Of a stretch of 61,659 nt of DNA, positions 1 through 8,257 are shown piece by piece. The DNA comes from JAYRSJ01 sp041920215 (GTDB taxonomy: Bacteria > Pseudomonadota > Gammaproteobacteria > Burkholderiales > Burkholderiaceae_C): assembly GCA_041920215.1 (NCBI GenBank), contig JAYRSJ010000025.1:1-61659 (forward strand). Reading direction: 5' to 3'. The notes beneath the pieces are model-generated. The model saw nothing but the letters and a program-made list of their open reading frames with translations. It had not been told where the DNA came from and did not search any database. The stretch's first letter is position 1, and each line of letters starts with the position of its first letter. The position numbers and the translations under genes were made by a program.

Positions 1-34
1 TGGCCAGATCGAGGCCGATCGTCGTAATCTCCAT
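1..34 (-). CDS. IS110-family transposase, N-terminal 11 codons only (runs off the window)
   Basis: Reading leftwards from an ATG at 34 the sequence encodes MEITTIGLDLA, which matches the usual opening of IS110/IS1111-type transposases, where the first Asp of the RuvC-like DEDD domain lies in the GLDLA segment. An AAGGAG ribosome site sits about 7 bases upstream. The rest lies outside the window, so intactness cannot be judged. The 180 or so bases to its right hold no gene and are probably the non-coding end of this IS. The identification rests on eleven residues plus the ribosome site. Confidence 0.6.
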   Translation of the reverse strand, partial: MEITTIGLDLA

Positions 35-211
35 GGCGGACGCTCCTTCCGATCGAGTGGTTGCTGACACATCCACTGTGGCACTTCGATGCCGTCTACG
101 GGTGGGGGCGTCCATCCCATTGTTTACCTAGCACCGCGACTGCGGGCTCGTGCGGCAAACGAGCTGCCCTTTATCAGTATGCGTACGGTGAACCCACCCG
201 CCCGGCCGTGG

Positions 212-586
212 CTAGGAGGACCTGGTCAGTTGCTCGATTGAGTTGAGCGCGACGATTCCGGGATAGGTTTGCAGCCGTTTGAAGCGGCTGCGGTGATAGC
301 AGTCCCAGTAACTCGTAGCCCGGCGTCGTGTGGTCTCCATGAACTCGGGGTTCGCGGCTGCGAACTCTGAGAGATGCTCTGGATTCATGCGCGGGACTGC
401 CGTGGCAATCAGTTCGACAATCTCAATGACGTATTCGCCGACGAGCTGGACGATGAACGGAACGGCCCAGGCTCGTTCCAGGGCAACGATCTGTCGCAGG
501 CATTCTTCGCGAATGTATCCGTCGCAGTGTCTCGTCCCCAGGCAGAGCGCGAGGTCCCGAGTGTCGTCCGTCGACGATGCGATCAC
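212..586 (-). CDS. Hypothetical protein, about 124 aa, start uncertain
   Basis: The product has a natural composition, with alternating charged and hydrophobic helices (segment HCDGYIREECLRQIVAL, then VPFIVQLVGEYVIEIVELI), so it is probably real coding sequence. I do not recognise a family. A GTG at 586 is the nearest start, but the frame stays open without a stop up to about 687 and the extra residues also look protein-like, so the true start may lie further upstream or have been lost. It sits between IS debris and has no operon partner. Function unknown. Confidence 0.45.
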   Translation of the reverse strand: MIASSTDDTRDLALCLGTRHCDGYIREECLRQIVALERAWAVPFIVQLVGEYVIEIVELIATAVPRMNPEHLSEFAAANPEFMETTRRRATSYWDCYHRSRFKRLQTYPGIVALNSIEQLTRSS

Positions 587-689
587 CGACCAAAGATTGT
601 TCGAGGAATAGTAGACCCGCCGGGGTGCGGAGAGACGGACTGTTGGCTGCTGGCAATCACCCAGAACTGGCCTGGCCGGGGAAGTTTAG

Positions 690-930
690 GGCACTGAGTA
701 AGCTCAGTGACCACGTTGTCCCGAGGCGTTTCAGAGCTCGCTGCGCAAGCGGCAGTGCGGTCGTGAGTTGTTCAGCTTCGGCGATTGAACCCAGTGGCCG
801 GAGCAAACCACAGCTGAAACGCCAGATCGTCTTCAGCAAAGTCGCAGCTGACTTGCACGATGACGTCTCCCAGGTCTTCCCGCCTGGCAATGCACTCGAT
901 GCCGTCGGTGCAGCGGCCGACCGAAAACTG
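690..930 (-). pseudogene. Frameshifted fragment of a hypothetical protein
   Basis: Two minus-strand frames each carry half of one plausible protein: TDGIECIARREDLGDVIVQ through AFQLWF in one frame, then PLGSIAEAEQLTTALPLAQ in the next. The switch is at about 800-815, where the first frame soon stops. The upstream half is fused directly to IS66 coding sequence at about 930, so the gene appears beheaded by that rearrangement as well as frameshifted. Family not recognised. Confidence 0.35.
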
Positions 931-934
931 AGCC

Positions 935-1362
935 ACAGGCTTGGCCTGGCACTGCCGGGCTTGCAACCTCTGCTCCGGCGTTGATGCTTGTGCATCGCGC
1001 TCGACCTCGTATGGCTTGCCGAAGTAGCTCAGCGCCTACTCGGCGATCTGGCTGCGCTGGTCGGCCCAGAGTTCGTAGAACTTGCGCCGTGCGTGGGCCA
1101 TGCAGCTCACCTCAGTCATGCCCTTGGCCAGCAGAGCCTTGTAGCCGGAGTAGTCATCGCAGACCAGGGCACCGCGCCAGTCGCCCATGAACTCCATCGC
1201 ATGCTTGCCCGCGCGACTCTCGGCGAAGTCGTAGACGACGATGCGGCTGTCGCCGACCCAGGCCGCCAGCGTCGAGCGCGGCAGCTGAACGCCGGAGTGC
1301 GCATAGATGGCGCATGAACGCGATGCCGCCATCGCTGGCGCATTCGTTCCCGTGGCCGTCAT
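935..1362 (-). pseudogene. IS66-family transposase (TnpC) remnant
   Basis: Minus-strand translation gives typical IS66 TnpC segments: GVQLPRSTLAAWVG, then VVYDFAESRAGKHAMEF, DDYSGYKALLAKG, CMAHARRKFYELWADQRSQIAE, and after an in-frame TAG at 1036-1038, ALSYFGKPYEVERDAQ. In intact family members the TAG position is normally Gln. About 80 residues usually found between the AAWVG and VVYDF segments (the part with the first catalytic Asp) are missing. The far end is also lost, joined at about 930 to unrelated coding sequence. The gene therefore carries a nonsense codon, an internal deletion and truncation, and is not functional. Confidence 0.75.
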
Positions 1363-2246
1363 GACAGGTTCGCCGGATGCTTGCCTCCCGGTTTCATGGT
1401 TGCAAGTCCATCAGCAATGGCACCGCTGAAAAAGTTTAGATTTTACGATGCTTGCGTTTCCGTCCCGCCCGTCAGTAGGTATCTCTACAACGTTTCCAAT
1501 ATTGCAGTTTTTGCCAAGCCGAAATCGCCTCCCTGATTGTCTTTGACATCAGAATTTGCCCCTCGATGACCCAGTAGATATTGGTGCTGTCGAACGCAAG
1601 AACGCCCAACCCCGGCTGCACAAACTGGTCGTACATCTTGCGACCATTAAAAAGACAAGGCCGGTTTCTTTTCGAATATTGAATCTGCAGCGCAAGGTTT
1701 TTCTTTTAGGGCGGCAATTGCGACGTCGACTGGAAATATCGTATTCAGGAAAGCAACGATTAGAACGAACCTCCCTCGATAGAGTTCGAATGATCAAAGA
1801 TGCGATCCCCGCCCGATGGCGTTTGCCGTCCGCTCAGCCTCCTTCTCGCTTTGCCTGGCCTTGATCGCGTTGCCAGGAGCGATCTAGCAGCAGTATCGGT
1901 AGCACGTAGTCAAGATAGTTCGGATTGAAAAGGATGTCTGTCTTGTCGCTCCTGTCGCGGCAACCACCCGAGATCAGTCATGCGCGGAGACTCCCGTACC
2001 GAATTTATATCTATCGAAGGCGAGCTCGCAAGAGTGTAGCTCTATCAGTCCGAAGATCCTATATGGGCGATTTGCCTATCTTGTGTCGAAACACAAGTCG
2101 TATCCGATGTGAATCACCGAAAGAAGGTAGTTTTTTCCCGCCTCGGCCACACTATCGGAGGGTTTCGCTCCAGCAGCCAAATGTGCCGGAATTCGACACG
2201 CCGCGTGATTTATGAGAATCTTTCGGGGACATTTTTTTGACACCCG
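1363..2246. other. 884-base stretch without a recognisable gene, left flank of the Tn7-like module
   Basis: GC is lower than anywhere else in the window. The open frames here (for example 1556-1864 plus, 1549-1797 minus) have arginine- and serine-rich, low-quality translations and no family resemblance. I see no tRNA, CRISPR array or convincing terminator. The left end of the transposon should lie here if the element is intact; the only candidate is the short match at 1707. Confidence 0.5.
1707..1724 (+). repeat. Possible left-end match to the Tn7-like right-end repeat
   Basis: TAGGGCGGCAATTGCGAC reads inward from the left. The right end, read inward on the minus strand, begins TAGGGCGCCGAG and then has AATTGCGACT. 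The two share a TAGGGCG block and an AATTGCGAC block, with different spacing. The inner right-end copy (10219-10244) shares an 11-base block, GCAATTGCGAC. Only one copy is seen on this side, whereas Tn7-like left ends normally carry several TnsB sites, so this may be a relic or chance. Confidence 0.25.
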
Positions 2247-2675
2247 ATGGACAAGAAACACCTCCGATTTCCGGCCGCCCTGGTGACCGCGCGCGCGAAG
2301 AAGGGTTGGAGCCAGAAACAGCTGGCGATCGAGGCTCAGATGCAGCAGAGCCTGCTGAGTCGGCTGGAGAACGGGCGCCGGTGTGCCCCTGAGCAGGCGA
2401 CAGTTGCTCGGTTGGTCGCCGCACTTAAGCTCGAGGAGGCCGCGGCAGAAGAGCTGATGCTCGCGCGGTCACACGACGAGATCGTCGTGACTCTAAGCCG
2501 AACACAGTTTGCGCGCAGTGCCGGGCTCGTTTCCCAAGCACTGTGGTCCTCGCTGCTGATGTCTGACCCAGACATCAGCGCCCTGGCAAGCCATATCCAC
2601 CGGCTGGATGCAGGACCTCGTGCGCTGCTCGCCTACCGGCGGAGTCAGCAGGTAGAGGAGGGTGCTATGAGCTGA
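2247..2675 (+). CDS. XRE-family helix-turn-helix regulator
   Basis: 142-residue protein. Residues about 8-65 form a Cro/C1-type helix-turn-helix (ARAKKGWSQKQLAIEAQ, then SLLSRLENGRRCAPEQATVARL). The C-terminal part is helical without a recognised domain. It lies upstream of tnsA in the same orientation, separated by 385 bases, and its GC matches the transposon genes, so it is probably carried by the element. A role in regulating the transposition genes or lost cargo is inference. No strong ribosome site precedes the ATG. Confidence 0.75.
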   Translation: MDKKHLRFPAALVTARAKKGWSQKQLAIEAQMQQSLLSRLENGRRCAPEQATVARLVAALKLEEAAAEELMLARSHDEIVVTLSRTQFARSAGLVSQALWSSLLMSDPDISALASHIHRLDAGPRALLAYRRSQQVEEGAMS

Positions 2676-3060
2676 AAGAAAAACGGCGAACTCTTTCGAG
2701 CTCGCCGTGCAAGTCCCGAGTGCGCAAACACCCAAAGACATCTGTAAATCCATAGTGCGCTCGGGATGACCGCACGTCAATAGCCAGGCGCTGCCGACCC
2801 GGCTGGGGCTCGACCTTCGTTCACTTTTCTGGGTCAAGAAATGATCCCAGCGGGGTGATGCGCGCCAGAAACTCCGTCGCCCACGGCTCGCCCGCCACTG
2901 TTTGTTCTCGGTCGTTGACAAGCGCAGTGCGCCCAACGAGAGCAGCCAAGCAGGTCGTCGTGCGATGGGTACTACTTTGGCTTGCTCGCTCCGCCGGGGC
3001 CTTCGTTGCCCGGTACCTCAATCAGGTTTGTGTCCCGTAAAGGACGCAAGGAGACAACTC
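2676..3060. other. 385-base gap between the XRE gene and tnsA
   Basis: No credible gene. It holds a strong hairpin at 2683-2708 and a looser inverted repeat (TCCCGAG at about 2716 with CTCGGGA at about 2760). The tnsA frame stays open upstream of its ATG, but that upstream translation is Arg/Ser-rich and unlike TnsA, so I read it as leader. The promoter for the transposition genes should lie here; I could not single out clear -35/-10 boxes. Confidence 0.5.
2683..2708. terminator. Hairpin after the XRE gene
   Basis: ACGGCGA at 2683-2689 pairs perfectly with TCGCCGT at 2702-2708, and the stem continues with CTC/GAG after one mismatch. On the minus strand the stem is followed by TTTTTCTTT, making a good intrinsic terminator for leftward transcripts. 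For rightward transcripts from the XRE gene there is a stem but no T-run. Confidence 0.5.
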
Positions 3061-3738
3061 ATGCCTTCCCTCCGCCAAATTTGGCCTGACGCCCTTCCAT
3101 CAGCAGAGGCGGTTCAGCAGCTTCTAGGTGCACTTCGATCTGAACGACCGGTGCGCCCCGTCGTAACACCGAGCGGCCACAGGGCCCGCGGCTACTTTCC
3201 CTCTCTGAAGGGTGCTCACACCCGCTTCGAAAGCCTCGTGGAAGAAGACGCGCTCCGCGTGCTCGAAGTCGCCACGTCCGTGCTCACAATCGAGACGCAC
3301 CCCTGGGTCCTCGCACTTACGGATGCAGATGGCAAAACCTTTCACTACACACCCGACGCATTCGCCGTTCGTCGTCAAACGGCAATGCTGATCGAGTCGA
3401 AAGGAGATTGGTTGCTGCGCTTGCGGTCCCCAGCAGACTCCATGCTGCGCACCTTCTCTGCGCTTGAGCGGCATGGGGTCCCCATCGTGCTTTTGACGGA
3501 GTCTGACCTCCGAGCGGATGGCCTGCAAGACGAGCTCAAGGCCCTCCTTCGACTGCGCCCAGTCGGTGGCAGAGGCCGCCGGGTGGCGGACCTTGCCGAA
3601 TGGGACGTGATCGGCGCTTCCCGGCCATCCGACGAACTACTAGCCCGATGGCGTGCGGCGCAGCGGGCCTGCGACGCGTTGATCGATCGTGTCATGCGCC
3701 GCGGCCCTGATGAGGCCATCGCAGCCAGTTGCAATTAG
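3061..3738 (+). CDS. tnsA: TnsA-like transposon endonuclease
   Basis: 225-residue protein of the TnsA family, the restriction-endonuclease-fold subunit that cuts the 5' ends of the transposon so that it leaves as double-stranded DNA. The expected catalytic triad is visible: Glu61 (in ESLVEEDAL), Asp99 (YTPDAF) and Lys114 within IESKGD, corresponding to E63/D114/K132 of Tn7 TnsA. The ATG at 3061 is chosen over an upstream in-frame start because AAGGAG lies 7 bases before it and upstream residues do not resemble TnsA. tnsB starts 11 bases after the stop. An intact triad implies cut-and-paste transposition. Confidence 0.9.
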   Translation: MPSLRQIWPDALPSAEAVQQLLGALRSERPVRPVVTPSGHRARGYFPSLKGAHTRFESLVEEDALRVLEVATSVLTIETHPWVLALTDADGKTFHYTPDAFAVRRQTAMLIESKGDWLLRLRSPADSMLRTFSALERHGVPIVLLTESDLRADGLQDELKALLRLRPVGGRGRRVADLAEWDVIGASRPSDELLARWRAAQRACDALIDRVMRRGPDEAIAASCN

Positions 3739-3748
3739 GAGGCCGGCC

Positions 3749-5728
3749 ATGCTGACGCTTCTCAAGACTCAAACCGTATTTGTCGATGGAATCGAATACG
3801 TCGTGATCAGCAGCTCTGCTTCAGACGGCGCGCTGTTGGAGAACAGGAAGACTGGAGAGCGAACGACCTTCGACTCGTTCAAGCTCGTCACCAAGTATCT
3901 GACCGGCACCTTCCTGACGGCATCTCAACACAAAGCCGCCCTGAAGAGCACGGAACGCCAAAGCGCCAAGCCGGCAAGGATGGACGGCCTCTCGGAAGTT
4001 GCCAGGAAGGAGACCCATCGCCGGCTTGACTACTTAGTCAAGCTGGACAGCATGGGTGCTTTCGACGGCAGCAGAATGCAGCTGAGAAAGGCCATTGCGT
4101 TCGTAGCGCAAGGACGCGCCGAGCCGTACCCGCCCCATAACTCAACCATCTACCGCTGGAAACGCAAATACCTGCGTGCACAACGCGACGTGCGGGCCTT
4201 GTTTGCCCGCTTTGACGAACGCGGCGGCAAAGGTAAGAGCCGCCTTGACCCAGCCGTGGAATTGCTGCTCGACGAAGCCGTCGACGCCATTGCGCTCAAA
4301 CAAAGACGCTTTTCGGGGGATGACCTTCTAGCCCATTTGCGATCGGCGATCCAGCGCGCGAACGCAAAGCGAGACGCGACCAGCCAGCTCAAGGTTCCGT
4401 CTCTGCGAACCGTTCAAAGACGGGCTGCAATGCTCGCGGAGTACGACCTTACCGCCGCAGCATTCAGCCTGCGAGAAGCGGACCGGAGGTTCCCTCTGCT
4501 TGGGAACTCCAGGGCGGTTGACCGAATACTTGAGTTGGTCGAGATCGACCATACGCCTATCGACATCATCGTCACGAACGAAGCTCGTGATGCCATCGGC
4601 CGTCCCACCGCCACGGTGGTTCTGGATCGCCGCTCTCGCTGTGTCTTGGGTTACCACCTCAGCCTAGCCGGACACGGCGTCCCATCCGTGTTCGAAGCAC
4701 TACGCCACGCACTCATGCCGAAGGCATACCTCCGTGACGGCCCCTACGCCGACCTGAAGCTCGAATGGCCGTGCTTCGGTTGGATGGAGCGACTGCTCAT
4801 GGACAACGGGCGTGAGTTTCACGCTGAGGCTGTCGTGGACGCACTGCTGAACCTCGGCATCGGATGCGAGTTCGCGGGCTCCGGAGATCCCAACGACAAG
4901 CCGTTCATCGAGCGATTCCTGCGCACGCTGAACTATGGCTTCATCCACAAGTTGCCGGGCACCACGCTGGACAAGATTCACAAACGCGTGGGCTTTCAGG
5001 CCGAGGATGATGCTGTGCTCACACTCGGCGAGCTAGATCGTCTGATCCACGTCTGGATTTGCAACATCTACCACCTTCGTCCTCACCGCGGGCTCGGTTG
5101 GCGCGCTCCGCTTGCCGTATGGAACGACTCTGCGAGAGTTCACCCGCCTCAGCTAAAGATGAACGCCGCCGACGTGGAAATCGAGTTCAGTGAGGTCCAC
5201 GAGTCGCGCTTGCAGAAGTACGGCATTGACCTCAACACCTTCGTCTACAGATCTGAGCGTCTGTTGACGATGGGGCGCATGCTGCCATCGAAGTCGAAGG
5301 TCAACGTGAAATGGCCGCGTCACGACGTCGGCTACATCTGGGTGTGGGACGTCACAGCGCAGGAGTACTTCCGCGTCGACAACAAGGAACCCGAGTATTC
5401 AGGCTTGACTCTGGATCAGGCCAAAGCCGTCCGCGCATCGAAGTCCAAGAACGACCCTGACAACACGGGGGCGATGGCAGATGCTGCCGCCGTGATCAGG
5501 GACAAGCTCGAAGAGGCCGCCCAGTCCAAGAAGCTCGCCGACCGCCGCAAGGGCGGCAAGCTGGCCAACCAGACCAGCAAAGACCATCGCGAGACGGCTG
5601 CTTCAAGTGCATCGGCCACGCCAAAGGTGCCTGATGACGACGTGCCGGATGTTCGGTCTTTCGCATTTTCCCCGGACGATCTCGACCATATTGAGATCGA
5701 CCTCCCCGCTGTAGCGAAGGAGGTGTGA
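3749..5728 (+). CDS. tnsB: TnsB-like DDE transposase (Mu/Tn7/Tn552 type)
   Basis: 659 residues, close to the usual TnsB length. N-terminal helix-turn-helix DNA-binding regions precede an RNase-H-like rve core and a Mu-type C-terminal beta-barrel. The catalytic triad is Asp267 (VEIDHTPID), Asp352 (MDNGREFH) and Glu388 (KPFIERFLR), giving the DD(35)E spacing typical of this family. It carries out 3'-end cleavage and strand transfer and should bind the end repeats. The ATG at 3749 follows an AGGAGG site. tnsC starts one base after its stop, so the two are translationally coupled. The C-terminal tail (residues about 590-659) is acidic and probably contacts TnsC; that last point is inference from the family. 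Confidence 0.93.
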   Translation: MLTLLKTQTVFVDGIEYVVISSSASDGALLENRKTGERTTFDSFKLVTKYLTGTFLTASQHKAALKSTERQSAKPARMDGLSEVARKETHRRLDYLVKLDSMGAFDGSRMQLRKAIAFVAQGRAEPYPPHNSTIYRWKRKYLRAQRDVRALFARFDERGGKGKSRLDPAVELLLDEAVDAIALKQRRFSGDDLLAHLRSAIQRANAKRDATSQLKVPSLRTVQRRAAMLAEYDLTAAAFSLREADRRFPLLGNSRAVDRILELVEIDHTPIDIIVTNEARDAIGRPTATVVLDRRSRCVLGYHLSLAGHGVPSVFEALRHALMPKAYLRDGPYADLKLEWPCFGWMERLLMDNGREFHAEAVVDALLNLGIGCEFAGSGDPNDKPFIERFLRTLNYGFIHKLPGTTLDKIHKRVGFQAEDDAVLTLGELDRLIHVWICNIYHLRPHRGLGWRAPLAVWNDSARVHPPQLKMNAADVEIEFSEVHESRLQKYGIDLNTFVYRSERLLTMGRMLPSKSKVNVKWPRHDVGYIWVWDVTAQEYFRVDNKEPEYSGLTLDQAKAVRASKSKNDPDNTGAMADAAAVIRDKLEEAAQSKKLADRRKGGKLANQTSKDHRETAASSASATPKVPDDDVPDVRSFAFSPDDLDHIEIDLPAVAKEV

Positions 5729-5729
5729 C

Positions 5730-6674
5730 ATGGCAAAACGAACAGACCCCAAGGTCGCCATCCGCAACCTGCGCCGCTTCTTCGGCCATTTCCCACAAGT
5801 CAAAACCGCTCACGGCAGGCTCGAAGCACTGTTCTCGCACGAGTGCGATGGCGAAGAGCCTGAATGCCTGGCCATCATCGGCGACACCGGCACAGGAAAG
5901 TCGACGCTGATTGGCAAGTTCGTCGACAAGCACCCGCGAATCACACACGACGAGTTCACTGAAATTCCCGTCCTCAGTGTTGGTCTACCGGCCAAGTGCT
6001 CAATCAAAACGTTGGCGGGCCGCTTGCTGAGGGCGCTGGGATCTCCCTACTGGAACCGAGGCGACGAGGGCGATCGAACCTTGAGCCTGATCAAGCTGCT
6101 CAAGGCCTGCAAGGTGCGTCTCATCATTCTCGATGAAGTCAACCACTTGGCAGACCGCGGCGCCGAAAAATCGCACTACCTAGTGGGCGACTGGATCAAG
6201 CAGATCATCCAGGAAAGCGGAATTCCGATCGCGCTGGTGGGTACTCCGGCTGCTTCAATTCTCTGGGAGACCAACGAACAGCTTGCGGACCGGTATCACG
6301 AGGTGATCCGGCTGCGTCCTTTTTCATGCGATCCGAGTCGCCTCCGCGAGCTTCGTAACGTGCTGAATGCATTCCTCGCAGCTTTGGACGGGGTTCCCTG
6401 CATCGATCTGACCGACGAAAAGCATGCCAGGACAATCGCCTTCGCAACGGCGGGCCGATTGCGTGACATACGGCGCCTTCTAGTCCGTGCAGTCGAGATC
6501 GCAGCAGCAGGGGAGCGCTTTGCCATCACTCGGTCCACGCTGGCGCAGGCCTTCCTCGAAGTGGTCTACCCAGATGCCCCGGACAAGCGCAATCCGTTCA
6601 GTGGCAAGTTTGACTGGATTCCGCTTACCAAGAGTGGCGAGCCGTTCGCCCCGCGCGGGAGGACCAGGCAATGA
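5730..6674 (+). CDS. tnsC: TnsC/TniB-like AAA+ ATPase
   Basis: 314 residues. A Walker A motif (GDTGTGKST) occurs near residue 55 and a Walker B (LIILDEVNHL) near residue 135, with AAA+ sensor regions following. In Tn7-like elements this ATPase forms filaments on target DNA and connects the TniQ/TnsD target selector to the TnsAB transposase. The stop overlaps the start of the next gene (ATGA). The length is nearer to TniB of Tn5053/Tn402-type elements than to the 555-residue Tn7 TnsC, while TnsA is present, so the module mixes features of both groups. Confidence 0.9.
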   Translation: MAKRTDPKVAIRNLRRFFGHFPQVKTAHGRLEALFSHECDGEEPECLAIIGDTGTGKSTLIGKFVDKHPRITHDEFTEIPVLSVGLPAKCSIKTLAGRLLRALGSPYWNRGDEGDRTLSLIKLLKACKVRLIILDEVNHLADRGAEKSHYLVGDWIKQIIQESGIPIALVGTPAASILWETNEQLADRYHEVIRLRPFSCDPSRLRELRNVLNAFLAALDGVPCIDLTDEKHARTIAFATAGRLRDIRRLLVRAVEIAAAGERFAITRSTLAQAFLEVVYPDAPDKRNPFSGKFDWIPLTKSGEPFAPRGRTRQ

Positions 6675-8257
6675 ACAACTCTGTCATCGAAGGTTGTTTG
6701 CCGCTTCGGCCCCGCCTGCGACCTGACGAGTGGTCCGAGACCTATCTGGCCTCCTTGGTGCGGTCACACGGGGTACGACGACCTTGGACCTACGACGTCG
6801 ATCTGATTCGTACCGCGCTGCCCTGGGAGGACGACGGAAGTACTGCCCAGCTTACGACAACCACCGCCCGGCGAGCCTATTTTCAGGGCCGGCCGCAGTA
6901 TGGATCCCTTCCCTTGCCCATCTGGGCATCTGTCGTGCGGGCCATGCCGCTACGGTACTGCCCATTGTGCATGGTCGATGAGCGCTACATCCGGACGCGG
7001 TGGCGGATCACGGCTCTGCACGTCTGCACGGTTCATGGCTGCGCATTGAAATCCGATCTGGTCGAACCAGCGCTCACAGTTCACTTCGCACAGCGAGGGC
7101 GACTGCATCTGACTGAATGCGACACCGACCAACTCATTGAGGGTGCAGCATGCTGTATGCCAAACGAGGTTCGAGCTGCCGCTATGGTGTGGGCGCCGTT
7201 TGAGAAGAGGGCGGCCGAATCCGACAACCCGCGGACCGATGAATCGCTCGGGCTTTTAGCCGCCTGGTCGTTGCTGATGTGGAGAATGCTTGAAGTCGTA
7301 TCTCGCATTCATCACAAGAAGGTGATCAAGACGCCGACCAACGGGGTGTTGAAAGGCGTTGGACGTCTGGTAGACGACCTACAGCTCAACCTGATGCCGA
7401 GCCGGAACGGCATGCTGGCGTTGTTTGAGGGCCTCCGAGAGAACGCTCATGCGCTGGCCGCACAAAGGCTGCTCATGGACTTGATGCGCGACGAGGCTAA
7501 AAGCAAGACGGTGCTCTCCCTGCTCCCGATTGCGGACCTGAAGGACCTTCTTTGCGCAGTCAAGCCGGGCTTGGCGCATCGAACCGAGCACGGGGCTATG
7601 GCGTTCCGTCAGCTGCGAGCGAAGGGGATGAACCAGGCGGAAGTGAAGGCTGAACTGGGCGCTATCGGTGCCGGAAGCGAAGTCGTTCAACGGCTTCTAC
7701 GCAGCGGCCAGCTGAGAATCCTGAAATCAAACGGTCAGAAGAGTGGGAAGCAGCAGCTCGTCTCGCGCGAAGACGTCCAGCGCGCCAAGAAGTACTTGCT
7801 GACGCTCATGCACGCGAGAACGTTTGTAGCCGAGCACCAGCTCGATTGGCCAACATACGTTGCACTGCGGCAAACGGGCTTACTCAGCGAGACCCCTACA
7901 GGTTTGCGTGGCTACATTCGCCGAAGCGACGTGGCACTGCTGACCTCCCGTCTTGAACTCATGTCAGCGCCAACGTCGAACGGACCTCGTCTTCGTTGGC
8001 TGCTGTTCAGCGAGCAAGCGCTCTACGCATCAGAACAGCGGTCAACCTTCGCGCTGCTGATCGAAGCAGCGATGGAGGGCAGGTTTAAGGTCTACCGTGA
8101 CCTGGACCGCCCTGGCCTTTCAGCGTTCTCGATTGGAGCTGACGGCATCGCGTGGCTGGCAGCTTGCCGTCGGTCGTTCTTCGTGCACCGTAAGCGGGGC
8201 TTGGTCTTCATGCAACCGGACCTGTTCGATGTGCCCGAGCTGCAGGTGTCTGCATGA
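6671..8257 (+). CDS. tniQ: TniQ-family targeting protein, first copy
   Basis: 528 residues. The N-terminal third has the TniQ pattern, starting with RLRPDEWSETYLASLVRSHG, then a zinc-ribbon signature CPLC followed about 35 residues later by CTVHGC. The C-terminal half (about 315-420) contains helix-turn-helix-like segments, such as MNQAEVKAELGAIG and VVQRLLRSGQLRIL ending in VSREDVQRAKKYL, suiting DNA recognition. It should choose the insertion site and recruit TnsC. Its start overlaps the tnsC stop, and its own stop overlaps the next tniQ. Length is close to Tn7 TnsD (508 aa) rather than the shorter TniQ of CRISPR-associated transposons. Confidence 0.85.
   Translation: MNNSVIEGCLPLRPRLRPDEWSETYLASLVRSHGVRRPWTYDVDLIRTALPWEDDGSTAQLTTTTARRAYFQGRPQYGSLPLPIWASVVRAMPLRYCPLCMVDERYIRTRWRITALHVCTVHGCALKSDLVEPALTVHFAQRGRLHLTECDTDQLIEGAACCMPNEVRAAAMVWAPFEKRAAESDNPRTDESLGLLAAWSLLMWRMLEVVSRIHHKKVIKTPTNGVLKGVGRLVDDLQLNLMPSRNGMLALFEGLRENAHALAAQRLLMDLMRDEAKSKTVLSLLPIADLKDLLCAVKPGLAHRTEHGAMAFRQLRAKGMNQAEVKAELGAIGAGSEVVQRLLRSGQLRILKSNGQKSGKQQLVSREDVQRAKKYLLTLMHARTFVAEHQLDWPTYVALRQTGLLSETPTGLRGYIRRSDVALLTSRLELMSAPTSNGPRLRWLLFSEQALYASEQRSTFALLIEAAMEGRFKVYRDLDRPGLSAFSIGADGIAWLAACRRSFFVHRKRGLVFMQPDLFDVPELQVSA

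Noticed and set aside
2902..3060. Upstream start for tnsA
   Set aside because: In frame, but the extra 53 residues are Arg/Ser-rich and unlike TnsA; the ATG at 3061 has a strong AAGGAG.
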